Origin: Diprion similis
Lineage: Eukaryota; Arthropoda; Insecta; Hymenoptera; Diprionidae
NCBI RefSeq assembly: GCF_021155765.1
Contig: NC_060113.1
Location: forward strand, 3,449,001 to 3,513,000
Direction of reading: 5' to 3'
Length of the DNA stretch: 64,000 nucleotides
This document shows positions 49,101 to 63,722 of the stretch, one piece after another. How positions within the stretch are numbered: position 1 is the first letter of the stretch; each line of letters opens with the position of its first letter. Under the pieces are notes generated by a model that did not search any database, was not told the DNA's origin, and saw nothing but the letters and a program-made list of their open reading frames with translations. Position numbers and translations under genes: made by a program.

Positions 49101-52100
49101 AAAAGCAGTGAAAGATGTTTGATATATTTATTATAAAACTGCGATTAAAAGATTTACTAAATTTTTTTCTTCCAAGTATATAAATTTTTCACGGTATTTT
49201 CTTTTTCATACAAACATACAAGCTCTCTATTAAATTGAAAAATTACTCAAACTTATGAGTATCTTAGAAATTAAAACGCAAATTCAATAAGTATCATAAT
49301 TATCAAATTTCTGCACCAATATTAATATGTATATCTGGACAGTCCTAGGGTTAAATTAATGTATAATTGACATAATCATTCTGCTATTCTGAAACATACT
49401 CAGATTGATTTAGATATGTTAAAAATGTACCGAACAGCGGTCGCCATAGATCATACAATATTGAATGGGAAGAGTTGGGACACTCTCCTGATCAATAGGT
49501 GAACAATGAGAAATTGTTTCTGCCTAATTTATTTAAATTTAATTTTGGATATTTCCAAATAACAGGTAATCTTTTAGCAGTCTTTATACATGTCACTCCG
49601 TCCTTTTGGAACGACATAAAGAAAAAATTAACAACAATGATAACACATTAGGCAAGTTCACAGAGGCTGCGAATACAGAGTCTCACCTTACACGAGTGCA
49701 AGGTTTATTTTATTGATGTTTTTTCCTCCAAACACTCAACATTTGAAAAACGTTATAGCAATTTTACCAAGTATTAGTCAACGGTTATCTGTACTCATAT
49801 TCAAATATTCGATTTTTGAATGCAGGGCAAATATTTATAGTTTTTCGAAACTTAAATTTGTTTTAATCAGAGCAAATTTTGCCGCTTGCGTAAGGTGGAA
49901 CTTTGTATCCATTAGTCTTTGTGCAATTAGCACACTACTATGCACGCTAAGGCATCAAATTCTTAGTAGGCCGGTTTAAAGAGAGCATAGACCAGTGTGC
50001 CAGGTACTTGTGTGTTAACATTTTTTTTTTCAATGCCGTGGCTAGATACGTTGCGGTATAAGACAGTGCATCATTATTGTATTTCTTAGTAAAAAAAGCC
50101 TGCTTTACGTGAAATCCTTGATTATATTTTTCCAATAACTGTTTTATTCTGCCAAACCAGAATTGTATAAGAATATTGTTTGCAAGAACTTTGTGTATTA
50201 TGAAGCAAAGGAAAATCAATTGAACTTGTCAAATAGTAGCTATATCCGAAAATACTAATAGATAATTTAATCTATCTCACGAAAAACGATTGCACATTGC
50301 ACATTACGACATCATAATGTTTGTAAAAAATTTAGCTATCTCAAGAAATGCGGAAAATATTTTTTGGATAATATTTTGCGATACTTACATTATACCACAC
50401 ATTTATACGAGATATGAAAAATACTTGGCATGCGATGATGCCATTCGTGTAAATTTTATTTTACAATAGGATAGCAGCAAAAATATCTCCCTTCGATAGT
50501 AATAAGCGTGAAAAAATTTGATCAATTTTTCTTTTATATTTAATTAAAATCAAGCCACAAAACCACTTTGGGATTCGGATATAAATCAACGTTAAACATA
50601 TTTTTTTACATGGACCATGTAATACAAACGGTTGATTGAAGATTGAAGGTGAAACTGCTTCTTTACAGTAGATAATCAAGATATCTATTTCTTATCTATT
50701 CGTAGAGTGATGAATATGCCTGCGTGCGTTATTCGTGGATAGTTTAAATGACATTCTGATATAATAATACACTCGCACTGTCATTCACGTAATTCTTAGA
50801 TAATAACACCTTGTCAATGTTATCTACGCCAGTATATAAACAGACACACCTGTAACATACCAATTGGGGGATCCACTTATGTGCTTACCTGATACCATAC
50901 TTTCTAAAACCATAAATCATTACCTCAATCAATACTTCATATTGTCAGTTGTCATATTTGCAATCGCTACATATCGATCTCATATCGTATTGGATTCACA
51001 CCGCCATACATTCATCGATCTGTCATTGCATGCTTTTATTGGTTGTACATATTCAGATTGTAGTCTAACATAATGCAAGGTGCCTTAAAAATCGTACAGT
51101 TATCTAAACAATCTTTTACTCAAATATATGATAGTTGCTTATAAGTAAAACGGTAAAAAAAAAAAAAAAATAACTAAAAAAAATATGGGGAGTTGAAGGA
51201 AGAGAGGAAAAAAAAAATAAATAAAAATTAGAAAACTTGATGAAAGAAAGAGAATGATAGTATAGGTACTGCTTGCTAGGTCTAGATCAGAATATTGTGA
51301 TGCTATCCGAATGTTCAAATTATCTTTACTGTTATCAGAACTGGCAAGTTAACGAGCGCAAGACCTGGATCAATGTTTAAAATGCTTAAAAACGATCAAA
51401 AAATTTTTGAATTTTTTTTCTAATTTCTCCAATTAAGAATATAATAATATGAAAGAAAGAATTATAACAATGTACCTCCACGTCGCGTGATCTTTAAGGC
51501 ATCCTGGATAATAGTAATTATTGAATATTTTAGCATACAAGTAATAATACAAAACGATAAAAGGAATTGTCACTTGTGATCGTATCTCTACGAGGTTCGA
51601 TTATTCATACCGGTGAAAGCTTTATGAAAACATTAGAAACGGGTAAATATGCTTACCTAAGCATATAGGTAACGCTTGAATTTGTATAATTTGTTTTTTT
51701 TTTTCTCACATTGAAATTTAATACTTTTTCATCATTTTGAATATTTTGTCCCTGTATACAAAACTAAAGTTGTTTAGCACGTTTTTGCACTAAATTTAGA
51801 ATACACAATTTTTTTTAGTCTTTTTCCCTGTAGAACACAATGTTTATTCCTAAACGTTGTTTTCAATTATCACAAATTATTTTTTCAAATATTAATGCGG
51901 CTTAGTTTTTTTTCATTCTTTCGTTTCTTGAAATACTTCGTATTGACGTGATTATAAAGCTTGTTTTCTTCTTCCATTTCATTATTACACAATCACATTA
52001 TTACCCAAAATGATGGGTTACACTGGGAGTTGGCTGTTCCGTTCGTAACTTTTTGCAATTGCAAGTATGCATTTGCAGTAAAGCACATATCCTAATCACG

Positions 52101-52233
52101 AGGTTCATTTTTCTTTTCTCGTATTACTTTTTTTTAATAATATTTTCTTTTCTTTTTTTTTTTTTGCATTTCCCTAAAAAGTACAAACCAACCAGGTTTA
52201 CGCGTTTCTTGCCGAAAAATATAGGACTTGGGA

Positions 52234-55200
52234 CTACGGATTTGTGGGTGGTGTGGGAGGTGTTGTACGTGGAGAGGGTGATGCACTGGCGACCAATGTG
52301 GGGCTCGCCGGTTGTTGCAACGGCAGGAACGCTGATCCCAAACTTGGTTTTAACTGGAATGTTACACTCGGCTTCGGGAAGTTGTCTAATTCGCTCAAGT
52401 CTATCATGGGCCGCCTATGCATATGAAAATAAATATCACATTCTACGATCATCTTTACTATTCTTCCAAGTCTGCGGAAATGTAAAGAGGCGGACACCGC
52501 TGCCAATCATTGACATTTCGCTCAGTAGATAAGAGATTTCTATTTTCGGTTCATAATAATTATATTCATTCCAACCTCCTAGAAGCCCGGTAAATTGTTT
52601 TTTGGTACAGCTTTTTTTGAAATAAACGTAATTTGTTTTCAACTTTGCTAAATTTTCAGTATGGAGTTACGTCTTACCTGACTTCCTCAAACTTCAGATT
52701 AACCTTCTCACAGCCATCTGGGGGTTCTCTAGCCAAAAACTTGTTGATGTGTGGTGACGTACCTGGGCGCCCATCTTTTTCTTGTTCTGGTGTCGAGCCA
52801 CGACTTCCGCCTATGGATTCGGAATCACACATAAAGATAATGAGTTTGCAATAACTGAATCATATTGTGATTCCTGAAAAACACCACAGAGATAGGTGAA
52901 AATCGAACAAACAAAGAAACTAATCAACAAACCTCATGCTTTACGTAATTTCAACTACTCAATCGAGCACGAGACACTTGGATTGATGACATTTTGACTA
53001 AACGTTTCATTTCTTTGTTGCAACGATTGCACATATTTAGAGATTCTACATCGAACAGCCATTCGTTCAAGTTTGACTCGGTTGAAAATATTATAAACAG
53101 ACTGTATGGTATGAAATGTAGGCAATTCTCGTTAGAGTAGTAGTTATAGCTATTGCGGCTGTTACTCAAGTGTATGGTGAGCACATAACAATGCTTTATA
53201 AAGTTTCACATCAGATAACGTAAGACAAAGATAAGATCGGAGGAATGTAGAGGCTGGTGAGATCATAGAAACAGAGGAACGCTAATACGGCCGAGTGATT
53301 ACGTTGAGTTTCAAGATGATACTAAATCTAGTTTAATTCATTGCAGATTGAAATACGAAGGGTCTTTTTTTCAAGTTATCAATGTAAATCTAAATCTACT
53401 CGAGTTGAAATAATTGTAAAAATCAATATTCCGACTTACGAATAACGACATAATTTAGATCAAATATAACTTAAAGAAAAACTCTTTCGTGCTTTTACGT
53501 ACCAGAGTGAAAAAAAAAAAAATTATAATTAAAAATAGATTTTTTAACGTAAACATTCAAATGAAATTCTGAAAAAATTGAAAAACAAATCTCAGAAGCT
53601 CACTCAGATTTGTTAAGTGGAATATTATTTAAAAATTGAATAGTTTTGTAAAGGCAGCATGATTTTCAAAAATTTTCCAACATTATTATCCCTTGATAAA
53701 CGTTAGAATGTGATCAATTGTGAAGCTATAATATTTACTGTAAACTGACAAAGTAGGAGCTACGGTTTCTCAATATTTAGGTATCCTAGGATAGTTATAA
53801 TTGCCCCGATGTATATTCAATAAGTAACATCTGACAAAGTTGTTGCTTTCTTTGGATATTCATAATTCAACCGATGTGAGTGGAATGGGACAAAATGCAT
53901 TCTCAACATGCACATGCTAGAAAAAAAACGTGTATCAAAATGTAAATTTTGATCGACCAATAAATGGATTTGTTGGATTAAAGTTCAAAAGTTTGTGTCG
54001 TATAGGAGCCAACCTGGTGGTAGTTCACTGGCTGGACGGGAAGCATCCATAATACCAAGAATCAGTGGAGACTCAGAATTCCTTGACGAAGGGCCTGTTT
54101 TGTAACGAGTATATGCTATTGTTAGATGGCACTTGTGTTTAGGTGGCCCTAATGTTACACGACATTACGAAATACAATATGCTCCAAGAAAAAAAGAACA
54201 ATAAGAAAAAATTCAAAAGATGTTGGCGAATTTTTAAAGACTACCATAATTATAATCATTAACAATTTTGATGGTTTACATAGACGTGAATGGGTCTAGA
54301 AATTCTTATCAGAATTAATAATTAAATTTCACAACTATAAAGCGCCACATTTTGATGTGCTCATTCAATTTATAGGCTCATTGAAAAACAATTAGTTTTT
54401 TAGTGATAGAGTGTCGTCATGCTTACATGAAGAATGAGAGCTGGAGTGAGCGTCGGCAGCTGGAGTTTGCGTGTTGACACTGCGAGTACCTCTTAGATCT
54501 GGGAAAGGCGCTCGGTGTCCCTCGGGTGTGATTTGTTCACGAAATCGTAACCACTAGACATGAAAAATTACGATTGAGTGAAATGCGTATGTTATAAAAG
54601 TAAATACATAGAAGTCGATAGATAAAATGCAGATAGTTATTTTTGAATATCCGATAGAATATCAATTCGATGGTACTTCAGGTAAAGTTTACCTTATCTT
54701 CAACGATTTGGTCTGAGTCAGTGGTATTGCCGCTTGATTTGAGCACCAACCCTTCAATTTCTTGATTGAGCCCTTCAATGGAAGATCGCATTGGAGGCCT
54801 CATTGGTTTCAATGGAATATTCATAGGACTGGCTTTAAAGCTCAAATAGAATTGGCTGTCTGTTGAGAAAAATCAAGTACTGATTAAGTACGAGGTTACA
54901 TTAACAAATTATTTTCAATATTAAGTAGTACGGCCATTTATACAAGACAATACTTGTTGCAGTTCTCTAAATTGAATCAGCAATGATCGCTGTCTTAAAA
55001 ATTCATCAACTCAAACTTACACATGGATGTTTGTGAAGCGATGCTTGGTAACGGGACTGTGTGATCCCCAGCCAAGGCAGGGGGCGGCCCGCTAGGCATT
55101 ATGAGTCCGAAGGCAGCCGTTCTTTCTCTGCTACTTGTTCCTTCCTTGTTAGTACGTTGTAGTCTGAAACAAAATAAGAATTACGTGACGATGGGCGAAG

Positions 55201-57060
55201 ATGAGATCAACGGTACTGTGAAGAGAATTAGTATTTCATATTTTCACCTGAAGGAAAAATATATTTCAGATTATTCTCACCGGTGCCTGATGAACTTTTC
55301 TAATTTTTCTTCAGTTGTGGCGACAGTGGCAGTGGTTTGCTCTATAGAATGCCGGGTATACATCTTTCGCGACTCGCTAGGCCATTCTTCGGTCTGATGA
55401 AGAAACAGGTTATTTAAAATTAGAAAAAACTAAATAGAGCTCGTTTATTCTTCTACCGATAGAATGCTAGAATTATAGTTACCTGAGTGGATTTGTCCAC
55501 AGAGAGTAGAGTTTCGTGAACGTAATAGACGTCGCGTGGCCACTGTCCTTTCAGGTATAGAGTATCGAGGGATGCAGTCCTTCTGATATTTTGGCCGCTG
55601 CTGCATCTTAAACCTTCGCTGGACCTGCCGCTCAATGTTTTTGACTTCGCTACAAGTCAACAAAAAGGTTTAGAGTGACCAGATTCAACCGTGTAACCAT
55701 TCAACTCAGTTTACAAAGAGGTCAGTCGGCGGTACTCGCCAAAAAATATTATTTTGGAAGTGTTTAGTACGATCATATAAAAATGTATGCTAAAAACTGT
55801 GTACACATTTAATATGATTCGAATGGAATGGAATCCACTGTTTGGTAGTTGCCGATTTTACTAAAAATGAAATCTCATGATCCCAAACAAGTTTTTAATT
55901 GCGTATCTTGCCTTGTAGACTTTTGATAAGTGATAGTGCCACCGTGAGCTCAGTATGTATATCCCGGCCTGCACCACGCTTAGTATTTTTGCCAAAAGTA
56001 GTACAAAGTTGACCGATGTTGTCAATATTTCATTTGTTAGCGTTGTCAATGTGAATTACAAGTGTTAGAGAATATAATGAAACAGAGGGAATTCATCATA
56101 AGAATCGGAGGTCGCATCTAATGAAATTCGATGAAGGAACTTTGAGTGTGGATCAGACTGTGTTATTAAAATTCTTATTTTTCTAGAAATATTACAATGA
56201 GTTTGCTTCCTTTTATCAATATTATTCGCAGTTTATGTGGCCCAAGTAATAGAACAAGGCGGACTCGATAAAAATTATATAAATAATTCAGCGAGTTGAA
56301 GGAGAGTCTTGCAAACAAAAATCAACAAAGAGAGGGTGAAAAACGAAAAGAGATATTTGTATCGTTTTGCTCTCCCAAGTACAAATAAAAGCGAAACAAA
56401 TCGGATGTGTTGAGTGGGGGATAAAGTTTCCCACACCGTGAGAAATAATCAAATTGTTGTCAATTTAAAAAGCGGATATTCGAAGGAACGAATCGAATCG
56501 AATCCGTAGTATTGCGGCTCGTACTAGGCAGGTACACATGCACCATGTGTGCACGCGCATAGTATACGCACACAGAGAGAGGCGGCCGCCTAGCGTAGAC
56601 GCAATACACGTAGACGCGCTGGCGCGTAGGCACGTGAAGTTAGGCGTAGATGTGTGAGAGGGTGTTATGGATGTGTAGCATAGCGATGCATCGGCCCGTT
56701 CGATTTCCATACGTCGAAGGAGGAATGATATCCGGTTGAAATAGTAAATATCCAAGGGTTTCGACGGATGGCCGTGAGAGTAAGATGCGAGCTGTTTCTA
56801 CAGCGACAAGCCGGGAGGTTATAAAATAGAATACCTTTGTAGGAAAGAGAGCCAGGGCTTCGCTGCCCGGAGGAGGATTGATCGGGGGAGATGCGAGCCC
56901 GCCACGCGTTCGTCGGCGAGACGGTCGGGCTGTTGCTGTTGCTTTTTTTCAAACTGCTGCTTTGTCTGAGGAGAGAACTCATAGGTAAAGTGGCCCGCAT
57001 CGGGCCCTGTTTCGACGTTGAGCATGGTGAGGATTTTCGCATCCGCTGCGATCCCGACAT
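52234..57060 (-). CDS. GLCCI1: GLCCI1/FAM117 family protein
   Basis: Nine exons in gene order: 56835-57060, 55483-55649, 55281-55393, 55021-55163, 54693-54859, 54427-54553, 54014-54094, 52678-52810 and 52234-52414; 445 aa, close to FAM117A. Family blocks in order: TNAWRARISPDQ, NIRRTASLDTLYLKGQWPRD (RRTAS, residues 98-102, a likely kinase and 14-3-3-type site), DKSTQ, a helical segment (TVATTEEKLEKFIRH), ITPEGHRAPFPDLRG with RSVNTQTP, STPEQEKDG and a C-terminal LGSAFLPL. The protein is largely disordered and Ser/Pro-rich. The vertebrate relative is glucocorticoid-induced transcript 1, whose molecular role is not settled. Symbol is family-level: FAM117A/B is equally possible. Upstream sequence is CpG-rich. 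Confidence 0.85.
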
Positions 57061-60000
57061 TTTGTCATGTAGACAGATGCGGTCGGTCCCCTCGGCAGGA
57101 TGGATGTATTTCTATAGTTAATAAACTCGCGTCGGCCCGCGAGGTACACGCGCACTCACCACCCACTCGGCACACGATTAATAACCGATTAAACTAACGC
57201 CTCCCTTATGTCTTCCGAGTCTTTTAACACAACGTATTTAGACACGGCACCGATTATACATACACTCTACGCTACGCGTCTTGTCATTTGCAATGTTCTG
57301 CTGCCTCAACACGCGCATCACGTGATCACCTATCCTGCCCGGTCATTGGCGATCCCGTCGCCCCGACAGAGCGTCGTACTACGCTGGGACGCGTTCCATT
57401 CACTACCGTCCTCTCCTTCTCCCTCTAACCATCCGCCCGACGAGGACGCACCGGGGCTCTGCCGTCGGTCGAACGAGGACGCAGAGAGCTTAGAAAATTT
57501 TTGAGCGACAACCTCGTTGTACCTACTCTCGAGTCTCTCGACTGCTCGCCGCGGCGTCGCTCGTTTACTCGCCTTCGGCGTTTCGGAAACAAGGACGGCA
57601 CGTTGCTCGCCCTGGTGCGCAGGAGCAGGATAAGTAGCGTGCATGAGAGAGGGAGAGGGAGGAAAAAAAAAAAACAAGACCTTTCGTTAGACCCTGTTGT
57701 GTACAGTACCTACACGTAGTTTCATCGTACCGAAACGTGCCCAAAGTATGTATGGGCTATGTTGTACGCGGCTTCCTACGAGTTGGAATTTCGAACATTC
57801 TTTTTTTTTGTTTTTTTTTTTTCATACTTCTCTCGTACTCCCCCCTCTTCTTCTTACCTTTCGCCTACCTAAATGACCACCATTTCAAAGAATAATAAAG
57901 TACTAAAACAAGACGCTAGCAGCCTTGGAGAAAAAGTATGTCTTACTACTAGATATGGTAGCAAATTTTTAAGCGAAATGTATTTGCTTGTTTTTTTGTT
58001 ATCGGGTTTTTTTTTTTTTCCTTTTTTCTTTTTTTGAGTAAGCAACAACTATTCCGTAGCCCATCAAACTGAGATACTTTTTTTTTTTTTTGCTTCTACT
58101 ACTTACGTGGGTAGAGATGTTTCAGAGATATTCTGCGATGGTTTGAAATTTTCATTATTCGATAAGTTTCAGATCGTGTATTGAATTCACTGAGGATTAT
58201 CGTAACGTATAGATATCGGGGTGTAAATAAAATAGTATCTTTATCTGATGTAATCGTAAAACGAAGCGTTAAGTTTATTTACAAACAAGCTTTGTACAGC
58301 GTAAGATCTGGTTTTGCTTTTTTATTTTAGGTAGTATTTATATGACATTGATTTACATTGAATTATGTAATTTTGTTTCTATTTTTTTTTTTTTTTCTTT
58401 AATTATAGAATATGACTAGATCAAAGAATATCATTGATGAGTATAGTCGAGTATGTATAATATTTAACACTGTAAGATCTAGTTGAGTAGTTTTTTACTT
58501 AACAATGCTTTAACCCTCGACTGTTGCGTATATTTGTGAACATTGAAGTAAAAAGAAGTGAACTTGCAGTTGTTGGCGTTATATGTAATGAACAGGTATA
58601 ATACTAAATTTCTGATTTTTCTGTCAAACATATTCAAAGATTTGCAGCCGGGTCTGCTTAAACCTGTTTCTTTGATTATGACCCTATAAATTTTTAACGA
58701 ACGACACAAAAGAGACGGCTTATAATTAATTTTGTGATAATAAATTTTAATACTATCTACGCAGAAATTAAGTTGCGTAGGATTTATGGCTATAGAAAAT
58801 AATGGCAATAATACTTACATTCTATAACTTACAACGTAATGTTTAATATTTATAAATAGAAATTGTGTAAAAACGATACAAATGTTCAGCATATAAAACG
58901 AATGTGACAAAAAGTTAGAAGAAGACTAAGAATTCGGTTCTCCCATCAATAAACATTTTTAAGTAATATTCCGCCATAAAAAATGGTTTTAAGATAGCAG
59001 TCTTTTCAACTCTAGTCTCTGCCATCTCCTACTTATAATAGTTTACTAAAATGCCACGTGACTTATAATTAGCTAAATATTAGTTAACCACCATTTTACT
59101 TCAATGCACACCTGAATTACTTCAACATTTTATTTAGTACACGTGGCATGAACAGAAACTGAAATTTTTCCCTTTTCGGTCATCATTGCATTGTGATTAG
59201 TAAACAAAGTTAAAATGCATGTGTTTAAATGCAAGTTTTTGCACAGTCTAATATACAATAAGAAATGTGTTTCATCAAATGCCAACAGATTGGAAAAACA
59301 AGTATATGAATTAATAATGGCAAGTTACTAGAAACGAGAAAACATTAAACAAGTTTCTTGCATTTAATTTTAACCAAATTAAAAGACGTTCGACACGAAC
59401 GTTCTGAATGCTATTAAATGCACTTTTACTATCGCTTATAATAATTAGTAAAGAGTAAAACCATTTCGTTCGCCTGTGAATTGTATAGATAGAAGTATTC
59501 TCGTAAATTTACACTGAATCCTGGATCATTCGCACGGAGGTAAATGAATGAGCAGTATTGTTTCTATAAACAAAAGCCATTTCGTACTGACTATAGATCT
59601 CTATAATAAATAGCCACTTCTATTTCCTAATACTGAAAAAATATATACAAATTTTTTACATAATTCTCATACAAATAACAATTCTTTTTTTACTTTACAA
59701 CAATTTTTTTGTATCAACCGTTCAAGAATTGAAATTAATTCTTTCTGGCGAATGTTATTTGTCAAACTTTTTCCCTTTACGTGAAATACTGCCGTTTTCA
59801 ATAACATTTTCGTTTTATAATCCAGTTTTATCTACAATTAATTTCAACGACAATCATAGATAGGTAATTGTTTTTGTAATCTCCCGTTGCACAGACAGGA
59901 GTGAAACTACCCATAATCTCTAAATAGAGAGAATTATTTTTTTTACATCCAAAAGTATGTATTACACGTTGCTGTGGTCGTAAAATCAGTTTTTTCAATT

Positions 60001-61170
60001 TAATCAAATCTAAAGATATAATTTCCTTTAGAAAAAAATTATACATTTGTATATATAATTATATGTCACACATCATGTTACTTTACACTAATATATCACC
60101 TTGTTTGGGTCATGGATAAGTTTATTTCCTTGATCTATCGATTAGTCAAGATTTTGACGCGCAAAAATAATCTATAAAAACCGTATTTGTTGAATCGTTA
60201 ATGGATAACAGGGGTCGTAAGGTTACTTAATATTCGTAAGGCACTAACATCGGATAACTGAACGAATCCTTCTGTTTAAACCCCTGATCGGTGAACAAAT
60301 TACTTCTGAATACAAAGCTGGGTATAATTTTTAGAAAGCGATATACTCAGCAGAGCTGTACACAGAACTGTAACATTTCGCTCATGAACACTGAGAATAA
60401 TAAATAATAATTGAAGATTCACAGAAAAGTATTGCACGTTTGCTCACATGTCGAAAAAACCATCAGTGATAGTGGACAACGATTACTTAGAAATTAACAT
60501 ATTGTAACATCAAACAAATGCGTGTCGACAAGATTCGATACTGAGTTCTAATCACTCGAATATTTAACAGTTTTAAAGACACGAATATGAAATAATATTT
60601 AGTAATAGACTGGTTTTCAATTTTAATTAAACAATTTACTGAGTGATTTTATAAGGTTTATGTTTGGATAGGCACTGCATATTAACTATTGTTACCGTTC
60701 ATTGATTTCACTATTACTTTGGCAGTTGAATTCATAAATTCGTGTGGTTTCGCAAATTATTGTGAAAAAAAAAAACGCAAATTATTCTGAGTTTGTTTAG
60801 AAGTATTTTGAGGACATCTCCAGAGCAGTGTTGAGTTTTAGGCAAACATCCCATAGCATTCATAGCACTTGTGCGTAACATTACGCCTAGAAAATTAAGC
60901 AGTCAAGATACGAAGCTCGAACGAGATAAATATAGCTAAGCATTTTGTGTATTCAATTCCCACATACACAGGAAATTGATTTTAATCAAATCATTGACAT
61001 GGAGCTTTGAAAGTAGAATAAAATCTAGTACTCTTCTGCATTTTGTAAATGCTTATGTAATATTATCCTGCAAACACTCACCGTGATGGATGCTAACGGA
61101 TTCGCAGGAGTTTTTACGCAATCTCATCGCATCGTGCGAGAGAATTACTTTTAGTTTTGCGTAATAGCAT
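57061..61170. other. Spacer with GC-rich promoter region, then 3' region of the TRIM-NHL gene
   Basis: 57.06-57.7 kb is GC-rich with many CpGs and probably holds the promoter and 5' UTR of the GLCCI1-like gene. The overlapping frames on both strands there (57208-57719) lack conservation signals. T-rich runs follow (57.80-58.4 kb). The remaining 2.8 kb is AT-rich and may include the TRIM-NHL 3' UTR. No other gene is seen. Confidence 0.55.
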
Positions 61171-63722
61171 TCACCAATACCGATATTTCTTCAGACAATC
61201 GTTTCCGAGGTCGACGACGACTAAATGGTGATTAGGCAGTATCGCGATACCCGAAGGACGCCGTAGTTTTGAACTGTGAGAATCTATTTCAGTCAACAGT
61301 GTACCTCCTCCAAGTTTTAGCACATGAATTACACTGCGACCCTTGTCACATCGAGACCCAACAATCTTGCCATCCGTGTCTACGGCGATGCTTCCATACC
61401 TTCCTTTCCCTGTAAGAATTTTGCAGAGATTTGTTATTTAAATTTCGGATTAATTCCAAGATTCAGTTGGTGTCTTATTTGATTGGCTCCACTCTTGGAG
61501 AGATTTTTATCGACCAGTGTCTAAAGGATTTGCAAGCTAGATATTCTATAACATATTCTATATCTTCCGTTATACTTGGATTAAGATTGCTGGACTTACC
61601 TTTACCTTCGGCGTAGATTTCTTCTGAGAAATCTCCCTTGGCAGAAAATACTTGAATACGCGAATCGGCGACTAAAATTTCACCAGCTGGTCCGACGGTC
61701 ACTGAACTTATCAATTTGAATGTATTCCGTTTACCCACCTGTCGAATATTCAATAATTTTGTGATACATGTATATTATTGTATATATATTATACACATAC
61801 ATTTTTCTTACGTGTTTCGTAGTATTATTGATAATTGAATATGGCAACTCACTTGAAATAACATCTTTCCATCACAATCAAATACGAATACACAACTTTG
61901 GCCATTGTCGGCTACTAGTACGTGACCATAACTTCTGTCCACAGCGACATCTATAGGCTCCTAAAAAATATCATACACTGGATAGTTTGAGAATATTTTA
62001 AAATCATTAACAAAACTATATGTATTTTCGAATGAATCTCGTATTCCTTCATTTGCCGGATAAAGGGACACAACCTTATAACGTGTAATGTTCACCTGGA
62101 ATCCGTTGTACGAAAAGGAGCGTATCGTATCCCCAAACGAAGTCATTTCTGTAACTGTGCGAGTTCTCCAGTTTATCACTACAAGTCCTTGCTCGGAAAT
62201 TGCGATTCCCGTACAGCTACGTCCGTCCAATCCTTCATTAGTAATGTGCCTTTGGAATTCCAGATCGTGGTTCAAAACCTGATAAATGCAATTAACACTA
62301 TGAGGGGGTTACCTTTCAATATCATACAGTTAGTATTACACCTTCTGGCTTCACTGAATAAATTTGATTGTTAGCAAAGCACAAGTTGAATCATAAAATC
62401 ATGGCGTGTTTACTGTTATCCGACAATTTCCAGTGTCTACAACGTAGATTGTTCCATCGTCGTCAACAGCTACGGCAACTGGTTGATGAAAATCGTCTTT
62501 TCCGTGACCTCGTTTTCCATACATTTTAACAGGTTCATTGTGCTCAGTTACATCAAAATAGAGAGGATGATCTTTTATGGGTCGCTCAAAGACAGACACT
62601 TTCAAAATGTAACGACTCGCACTGGGCGGTCGAAATAATACTTCATACGTTCCATCCTCTAAGTCTTTAATCTCTGTTTCAACGGAAGTTGTTGAATTTG
62701 TCGATTGAATTGTTTCCGCTAATGTCAATTCTGCACTGATTGGATCACCTCCTGCATTCCTGGGGTGTCCGTGATAATCGACTGTTTCTATCACAACTAT
62801 TGACTGCAGCTTAGCAACTGCAGGTTCTTTCAGTCTTGCTCTACACAGACCTGTGGTAGTAATAAAATTAGCATACCAATTCAAATTTCTCATTGTAAAC
62901 TATGCCTGCGGCGCTTTCTGATATAATTCTCTAATTTACCTGGTAGTGTTGTGCTCGAACGTACTCGCCCAAAAGTACTAAGTACAGCTTCTATTTCCGC
63001 GTGCGCTTCGTTGTGTAAAAATTCTGCTGTGATGAATGCATTTTCTCTTGGTTCGCTAAGAGCTACGGCTGCATCCAATTGATCTGACAAGCTCCCAATT
63101 CTTTGAGTAATGTTACGGACTTCGACCTTAGAAAAAATGTATATTTTAGTCCAGTCAAACCATCACACGGCATACAGATTCACAGTTTTATACCTGGTAC
63201 TGAAGACCTTCGCACTCTCGCTCAACTTTGTTCTTTTCTGCTTCAATCAGTGCATGCTGTTCCTCAAGAACGTGCCTCTTGTCTCTAGCTGCTGCGGTGA
63301 CCGCCGCTTGGAGTTCCACTTTCCTCCTTTCTACTCGCGCAATAATTTCCGCAAACTCCGTGTCGACTGCATTCAAGCATCTCTCTGTGGCAGTCTCTAA
63401 GCGTCTGAGCTCAGCGCTGACCGAGTCTTGTGCCTGAGTTAACTATGATTTGTACAAGAAGTGGAGTTAAAATGAATATTGCAGATTCAGAAAGTAAAAA
63501 TGAAAAATATATTCACACCTTGGATATACACTCGTTCGCTTTGTAGAGCAGTATTTCTGACATACGTTTAATGGCGATACTAAAAGGAATAATAGTGTGT
63601 TCCGTGCATCCAGGTGAAGTGCCAGCATGGCTGCCGCCGGTGCAGACCGTACAAAATACAGTATCACAGGTCTCGCAGAATAGAAGTTCTTGATTTATGT
63701 GGACCGAACATTTAGGGATGAC
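61171..63722 (-). CDS. TRIM-NHL protein (B-box, coiled coil, filamin, NHL), 3' part
   Basis: Eight exons in gene order: 63519-63722, 63194-63442, 62940-63126, 62414-62850, 62096-62278, 61853-61960, 61600-61738 and 61171-61409; 581 residues are visible and the gene continues beyond the right edge. A B-box 2 zinc finger (CSVH, CETC, CTVC, then His) comes first, then a coiled coil (RRLETATERCLNAV onward). A filamin-type Ig domain follows (EIKDLEDGTYEVLFRPPSASRY), and then six NHL propeller blades starting GKRGHGKDDFHQPVAVAVD and ending CLKKYRYW. The order matches TRIM2/TRIM3/TRIM71-class ubiquitin ligases and RNA regulators. The RING, if present, lies outside the window. Which insect paralogue it is cannot be settled here. 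Confidence 0.88.

Larger units (their letters stand above)
44101..52233. other. 8 kb gene-free AT-rich spacer between SNX29 and the GLCCI1-like gene
   Basis: The flanking genes converge, so it contains both 3' UTRs; a several-kilobase 3' UTR for the GLCCI1-like gene is possible. It is dominated by A/T runs, ATT and TA repeats and a CA-rich tract near 47453-47478. No frame shows splice-phase partners or recognisable protein sequence on either strand, and no RNA gene was recognised. Confidence 0.55.

Noticed and set aside
56465-56755. 96-codon minus-strand frame
   Set aside because: Falls in intron 1 of the GLCCI1-like gene and resembles no protein; exon 1 and exon 2 join in phase without it.
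57208-57719. Overlapping frames of 72-115 codons on both strands
   Set aside because: They lie in the CpG-rich upstream region of the GLCCI1-like gene, overlap each other and show only low-complexity Ser/Arg/Pro sequence.
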